Part shown: piece by piece, positions 59,017-64,000 of the stretch
Numbering within the stretch: the first letter of the stretch is position 1
Layout of the letters: each line of letters starts with the position of its first letter
Source of the DNA: Volvox africanus
Taxonomy: Eukaryota > Chlorophyta > Chlorophyceae > Chlamydomonadales > Volvocaceae
DNA: 64,000 nucleotides
Assembly (NCBI GenBank): GCA_030268105.1
Contig: BSDZ01000115.1
Coordinates: 1-64,000, forward strand
Direction of reading: 5' to 3'
Program-made: the position numbers and the translations under genes
The notes under the pieces: generated by a model
Database searches by the model: none
What the model saw: the letters and a program-made list of their open reading frames with translations, nothing else
Told to the model about the DNA's origin: nothing

Positions 59017-60816
59017 GTGTCACTTGAATCGTGGACATCCGAATGCCAGCGGGCATTTGAAGAGCTCAAACGGATCATCGCTGACGATGTTACCCTTGCG
59101 TTCCCCGATTACTCATTACCATTCCGTGTGGAGGTCGTGTCTGACGCTTCAGTGCATGGAAGTGGTGCTGTATTGCTGCAGGAAGGGCGACCAATCGCCT
59201 TCACAAGTAGGAAGTTTTTGGGTGCGGAGACCTGTTATACCACCGGGCAGCAGGAGCTGTTGGCAGCTCTGCATACTTTGAAGGAATGGCGCTGTTACCT
59301 TGAAGGTCGCCCATTTACTTTGAAAACTGATCACAAGCCCTTGTTGTTTTTGCAAAGCATCCCAACATTGAACCGGCGGCAGGCTAGGTGGATGGAGTAT
59401 CTAGCTCGGTTTGATTGCACCTGGGAGAACATTGCTGGGCGGATAAATATCGCCGATGCTCTCAGTCGCCACCCGTCGCTACACGCTGCAATTTTGGCAG
59501 CGCCCGTCCTACGACCACGGAGAGAGGAGGTGCCAGTTGCTTCGGACCTCGCAGAGCGGTTGAAAGCTGCCTACACTGCAGATTCCTGGTTCACTACGCC
59601 AGGCAACCTCGAAGGCCACCCTTTTACACTGAAGACTGACCACAAACCGCTGACATTCTTGCAGAGTGTCCCCACGCTTAACCGAGGACAAGCCCGGTGG
59701 ATGGAATATCTATCTCGTTTCGACTGTACGTGGGAATATATCGCCGGCAGAATTAATATTGCTGACGCCCTCAGTCGACATCCATCATTGCATGCTGCGA
59801 TTCTGGCAGCACCGGTTACTCATTTGCGCAGTCAGGAGGTGCCGATAGCAGCGGATCTCGTGCAACGACTTAAGATGGCATATCAGGCCGATCCATGGTT
59901 TGCTTCACCAAGTAATGTGGAATATTTACACAAGCACAACGATTTGTGGCTACGAAAGGATGGCTCGATTACACAAATCGTCGTACCAAACGACGACGCT
60001 TTGCGCTATGATATTCTTGCGCGGTTCCACAAGGACCCGTTAGCAGGACATCCTGGAAGTACACGACTGGCAGAGCTTGTACGACGCTCGTTCTGGTGGC
60101 CGCGCATGGTGAAGGATGCAGAAAACTTCGTGCAAAGGTGCAGTTTATGCCAGCACAATAAAGCACTATCCGGTAAGGGCCAGGGTTTACTACAACCATT
60201 ACCAGATGCCCCTTGGGAAAGTGTTTCAATGGACTTTGTAGTCACGCTGCCCAAAACTGAGGGGGGATACGACTCGGTGTTCGTTATGGTCGATTGTTTG
60301 ACCAAGATGGTTCACTTAGCCCCCTGCACCTCGTCTTGCACCGCTGAGCAAACAGCACGATTATTTTTCGATAACATGGTCCGATTACACGGCGTTCCTA
60401 AAAATGTGATATCGGATTGCGGCGGTCTATTCACGTCTAAGTTTTGGGAAGCGCTATGTGAGCTCGTCGGTATGCGCGTTCATTTAAGCACAGCATATCA
60501 TCCACAATCCGATGGGCAAACTGAACGCACAAATCGCACGCTGGGCGACATGTTGAGGAATTTCGCGGGATGCACACCCTCTGTTTGGGATACATTTCTG
60601 ACTTCGGCAGAATTCGCGCTGAACAACGCTGTTAACCGCTCTACAGGTCAAAGCCCTTTCTTTCTGAATTATGGATTCCATCCTGCGCTACCCATGTGGC
60701 GAGAGTTGGAGATAAATATCCCAGTGGCTAAAACCTTTGCCAAGTCGTTCCTATTCCGCATGACAGACGCGAAGGCATGTTTGGACGCGGCACAACAACG
60801 GACGACGGACTACTAA
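59017..60816 (+). CDS. B2 RNase H-integrase frame with internal duplication
   Basis: An open frame of 599 codons. RNase H begins normally (VEVVSDASVHGSG, QQELLAALHTLKEW). A block of about 100 residues then occurs twice in tandem and in frame: EGRPFTLKTDHKPL to SWFTTPGNL, then EGHPFTLKTDHKPL to PWFASPSNV (about 59305-59608 and 59609-59910). The first copy matches A1, the second B1. The integrase HHCC module (FHKDPLAGHPG, CSLCQHNK) and all three DDE residues (MDFVVTLP, VISDCGG, HPQSDGQTERTNRT) follow. It ends at TAA 60814, where B1 reads a non-stop codon. Confidence 0.88.
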   Translation: MSLESWTSECQRAFEELKRIIADDVTLAFPDYSLPFRVEVVSDASVHGSGAVLLQEGRPIAFTSRKFLGAETCYTTGQQELLAALHTLKEWRCYLEGRPFTLKTDHKPLLFLQSIPTLNRRQARWMEYLARFDCTWENIAGRINIADALSRHPSLHAAILAAPVLRPRREEVPVASDLAERLKAAYTADSWFTTPGNLEGHPFTLKTDHKPLTFLQSVPTLNRGQARWMEYLSRFDCTWEYIAGRINIADALSRHPSLHAAILAAPVTHLRSQEVPIAADLVQRLKMAYQADPWFASPSNVEYLHKHNDLWLRKDGSITQIVVPNDDALRYDILARFHKDPLAGHPGSTRLAELVRRSFWWPRMVKDAENFVQRCSLCQHNKALSGKGQGLLQPLPDAPWESVSMDFVVTLPKTEGGYDSVFVMVDCLTKMVHLAPCTSSCTAEQTARLFFDNMVRLHGVPKNVISDCGGLFTSKFWEALCELVGMRVHLSTAYHPQSDGQTERTNRTLGDMLRNFAGCTPSVWDTFLTSAEFALNNAVNRSTGQSPFFLNYGFHPALPMWRELEINIPVAKTFAKSFLFRMTDAKACLDAAQQRTTDY

Positions 60817-61323
60817 AACAAATCCAAACGAGACGTAACATTTTCGGTGGGACAAATGGTATTATTGAGCACTAAGAATTTGCGTTCGCTTGCCGACGGT
60901 TCCCGAAAATTGCTACCTCGCTGGATTGGCCCATATCCCATTGTTCGCATGGTAGGGAATGTAGCTGTGGAGCTATCCCTACCCTCTGACATGAATATCC
61001 ATCCCACATTTCATATTTCCCTCATCCGCCCTTATCACGGCATGACGCCTGTTACAAATGACACCAATGCCCCTGCAGTAATGGACCCGGGTCCCGAGAC
61101 CTGGATTGCAGGCAAGCAAAAAGTGTATGATGTGGAGCAAATATTGGATTATTGTGTTCGTCGTATAGGTCGACAACGACGAAAGCGGAAGGTGCACGGA
61201 TATCTGGTCAAGTGGACTGGCTATTCTAGCGAGCATAATTCGTGGGAGCCGATGCGTAACTTCTCGTCGGAAATGAAGCCCCTATTGGAGGAAGCTCGCC
61301 TACGTGCCACGCAGACCCAATGA
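60817..61323 (+). pseudogene. B2 integrase tail and chromodomain
   Basis: It continues the integrase after the TAA. The GPY/F module reads RWIGPYPIVRMVGN and the chromodomain has VEQILDYCVRR, YLVKWTGY and NSWEP. It ends at the same position as B1 (RATQTQ). Confidence 0.9.
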
Positions 61324-61367
61324 TCTCTGCAGTCGATGCTGTTCGATGCAGCGAGGACGCTGCATAT

Positions 61368-61381
61368 GGGAGGGGGGATAG
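61368..61381 (+). other. Polypurine tract of B2
   Basis: GGGAGGGGGGATAG, one base before the LTR. Confidence 0.8.
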
Positions 61382-61382
61382 T

Positions 61383-62242
61383 TGTTGTACGCGGGTTCAA
61401 TCACCGTTTGCACCAATGAAGACCGCAACGCATTTAAGCATTGTGAAGCATGATACAAGCATATTAGCATGATATACTCGAGTATATCTAGCTAATCAGG
61501 CATGTTGCATTATCACCCACGATGTCGCACTGTCGGTCAACATGTTTGACTCGATATCGATAATTAATGCGCGATCTATCCATTGGCATAATATCTCACG
61601 TAATAATACTTTAAATATTATTACCCCATTTACGTCATAAACCATACGCGTATGTGAGAAGGTGACGATCACGATGGTTGGGTCGGCAACCGAATATCGA
61701 TATTCGGTCCTTTGCATATTACATGCGTTGCATCCAATAATATCACGGATTACGCGGTATTTAGGACAGTGCTATAAAGGTACTCACACTTGAGATCGAA
61801 ATCCAGTGAGACCTGTACTGCGCATCGGTATCACGACGAGATAGGTGTGAGGACGGCCGCCTAGGGACCGAAGTCGGCTCGTGCTACTTTGGACTGAGTA
61901 CTTGTGTACTTAACTCTATCTAATTCACATACATACGTTATTGAGTACTTGTGTACTTAACTCTATCTAATTCACATACATACGTTATACTCATTTATAT
62001 TCGGCCTGAGCTATTCTAGCATCCCATCGGCAGCCGAGTGATGAACATTGCCCGCGGGGTCTGACGGCCATCTACCGAATTGTAAACGAAGACTATTGTA
62101 AGTTGGATCTTTCCTTATTCTTGAGTCTTCCGCTGTCACTTTGCTCGCATTGGATCGCCTTGCTGTTCGTAAGCTTGGTGCGTACTAGTTAACATCCAGA
62201 CGTGCAGATTCAGTGCATGATTGAAGAAGGAAGGATACAACA
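61383..62242 (+). repeat. 3' LTR of B2 (860 bp)
   Basis: TGTTGTACGCGGG start and GGATACAACA end. It is 45 bp longer than the B1 LTR because of a perfect 47-bp tandem duplication (61895-61941 and 61942-61988). It contains the perfect palindrome CCGAATATCGATATTCGG near 61690. The right flank is GTAAC (62243-62247), complementary to the GTTAC next to the LTR at 19358. Confidence 0.9.
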
Positions 62243-62491
62243 GTAACGGGCACCGATGGCAATTGCGACACCTGATGTGAGGCGTTCCTTGCCAGAGTTA
62301 CGTGGTTTCAAACTGCAGTAAAGTCTGTATCCCTGCGGCTCTTTATGTAGGGCGTCTTTCATCCATCCGGTGCGGTTGCTGGTTTTAATTTCGGTTAGAA
62401 CAATGATATCGGCATCCCATGTCCGCACATTACACAGTGTACTGAGGAAGTTCGTCCCCAGTCCTCGCACGTTGTGATTGACGATGTGCAT
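62243..62491 (-). pseudogene. LINE endonuclease, N-terminal half, inverted
   Basis: The minus-strand frame starts MHIVNHNVRGLGTNF, with the Asn of the first endonuclease motif, then DADIIVLTEIKTSN with the metal-binding Glu. It ends at IGARY exactly at the LTR boundary. The C-terminal half is at 19359-20098 on the plus strand in matching phase. Together they make one apurinic-type endonuclease domain. Confidence 0.9.
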
Positions 62492-63152
62492 GTACCTGTG
62501 GTTTGTTATATTGCGGCTTTCTGAGGGGTTTGCATTTTCCCGGTGTGAGAGTGTGGTGTTTCTTACGGGGGTGGTCGACAGTCTTGGGCGCTGGGCACTG
62601 GGTTCACTGATGTTCCCACTTTCCCTTGTTGTGTGTGTCGTTTCCCCGGGGTGTTCAGCCCCGGCTGGATTGGTGCGTTTGTTAGCCCGCCGTCGGAGAT
62701 GGTCAGTGGTCGTCCGTGAGTTGGATATGCGGCGGAGTGTGCCCGGGATGTCGCTCTTGGCGGGGGCATTCGTGCGGGGCTCTCTCTAAGAGGGATAGCA
62801 GAGGCACGGCTGTCGGGTTGGGTGCTGGTGGATGGTCGTTGTCCTGTGCAGTTGGCTGCGGTCGTGTGCGTGTTCCTGGTGGCTTGGTTAATGTTCTCCC
62901 CGTTTGGTGGGCTAGTTGCGTTGCACGTGGGTGCTTGATCTTCCGCCACTTTTGGCCTTGTGGCAGTCTTGTTGTTGTGCATGTGGTCCCGTTGGTTGTT
63001 TGGATCTCCGTATACTCGGTGTGGTCTGTGTGCACTCAGTATTGTGTCTCGCAGGTCCACATGCGTTGCCGTGGGTTCTGTGTGGTGCCGAAGATTTTGG
63101 GTGTATATTGCGCCAGGTTCACGTGGCCATGTGGCGTTTTCGTCAACGAGTT
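62492..63152 (-). pseudogene. LINE N-terminal region
   Basis: The minus-strand frame (to 62563) is rich in Pro, Thr, Asn and Arg with no recognised domain. It looks like the disordered N-terminal part before the endonuclease of a LINE. Stops separate it from the endonuclease ATG (62563-62492), so either two frames or an indel. The 5' boundary is the satellite junction at 63152/63153, so the element may be 5' truncated. The frame running on into 63606 is satellite sequence, not LINE. Confidence 0.6.
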
Positions 63153-64000
63153 GCCTCCCTGCTGACCAGGTGTTTCCTTCTTCCCAATGTGTGTATGTGT
63201 AATAGGAAGATAGATAGAAAGATAGATGGACAGATACGTAGAAAATAGATGGATGAAAATAGATAGATATAAATTGAAATATAATTAGGTGGATAGAAAT
63301 AGATGGATAGAAATAGATGGATAGAAATAGATGGATAGAAATAGATGGATAGAAATAGATGGATAGAAATAGAAGTACATAGAGAACTAAATAAAGATAG
63401 AGAGTTGGAGAGATAGAGAGATAATGAGACAGAGAGATAGAGAGATGAGAAGAGATAAGGAGAAGAGAGAAATTATGAAGAGAGACATAGAGAAATAGAG
63501 AACTGTAGGTAGAAATATAAGTATAGATAGAAATGTAGATGGCTTGCGAGAGAGAGAGGGATACAATGTTTTGGTTGCCTCCCTCTCCCCCATGTCGCTG
63601 CAACATTTTGCTGGGACAGGGGCATTTGTCCCTGTGTTCATTGTTGTCATCAAATTCCTGATTGTTCGCAACACCTTATATATGTCGTTTAGCTCTCCTC
63701 TGTTTACGGAGAGGCTTGCCAAGGTACCTTGGCCCGCACCTGTGCCGGAGTGGTCTAACGGGTGGGTCTCAAGCTTGATGGAGGGGCATTCCCATAGCGA
63801 AAGCTGCGTGAGATTGAACCTCACCGGGTGCAATTTAAGCTTATGCTATGCTTATGCTGCTGCTCTTATCAAGAGCCAGGAACAACCACATGCATGTGGG
63901 AACAACCACATATTCATATCACATGTACATAGGTCCGCAGAAGAAAGCAGAACTTTATATATAAGTCAGAATGATGGCAGGTATGGCTGAATGGAATGAG
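63153..64000 (-). repeat. Satellite unit, inverted, partial
   Basis: Reverse complement of the part of a unit equivalent to 31508-32356 of unit 1, with six 14-mers (long form). It ends at ggaggc where the LINE begins. The unit continues past the window end, so an array in the opposite orientation may lie beyond. Confidence 0.93.
63736..63832 (+). tRNA. tRNA-Leu(CAA)-like, inverted unit
   Basis: Plus-strand copy of the tRNA-like sequence with the same stems, CAA anticodon position and 15-nt insert as unit 1. Confidence 0.6.

Noticed and set aside
62563..63606. 347-codon minus-strand frame as one protein
   Set aside because: Its first half is satellite microsatellite sequence. Only the part after the 63152/63153 junction belongs to the LINE.

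Overview
This 64 kb window is eukaryotic repeat DNA. I see no ordinary host protein gene. It holds nested LTR retrotransposons of the Ty3/gypsy chromovirus type (protease, reverse transcriptase, RNase H, integrase, C-terminal chromodomain), one large non-LTR retrotransposon (LINE), and a tandem array of about 3.2 kb units. The LINE appears to carry an apurinic-type endonuclease, RT, a methyltransferase-like region, RNase H and a C-terminal restriction-like domain. That architecture recalls the Dualen/RandI LINEs best known from algae, so an algal or protist nuclear genome is my guess, but the sequence does not settle the species. Chromodomain integrases and a long satellite array suggest heterochromatin, possibly pericentromeric or subtelomeric (inference).

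Layout. 1-12080: family A gypsy copies, heavily broken. They comprise a 3' fragment (A0), a solo LTR nested in its LTR, and element A1, which has a duplicated gag-protease block around an internal LTR. 12081-12926: a gag fragment of family B on the minus strand. 13241-18496: element B1 (+), with gag tail, protease, RT, RNase H, an intact integrase-chromodomain frame and a 3' LTR. 18497-19358: primer-binding site and LTR of a minus-strand family B element, forming an inverted LTR pair with B1. 19359-27450: the 3' three quarters of the LINE, interrupted by a solo LTR at 20364-21196. 27451-29139: a truncated LTR (family C) and the 3' end of a fourth gypsy element (family D, minus). 29140-56537: nine head-to-tail satellite units. 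56538-62242: element B2 (+), an A/B mosaic, with its 3' LTR. 62243-63152: the missing 5' part of the LINE, inverted. 63153-64000: a satellite unit in inverted orientation.

Main structural result. The LINE endonuclease is split by a family B LTR insertion whose two ends share the 5-bp target duplication GTTAC. One end is at 19358/19359 and the other at 62242/62243 on the opposite strand, 43 kb away. The reading frame closes exactly if one GTTAC is removed. The satellite also appears on both sides in opposite orientation. So the window records either an inversion with a breakpoint near 56537/56538 or a misassembly.

Each complete satellite unit carries a frozen solo LTR (duplication CCAGC), a CT-rich microsatellite and, on the minus strand, a 97-nt sequence that folds as a tRNA-Leu(CAA) with a 15-nt anticodon-loop intron. 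Nearly all coding frames are broken. In family A, single-base indels between near-identical copies dominate, which suggests residual sequencing error as well as decay.
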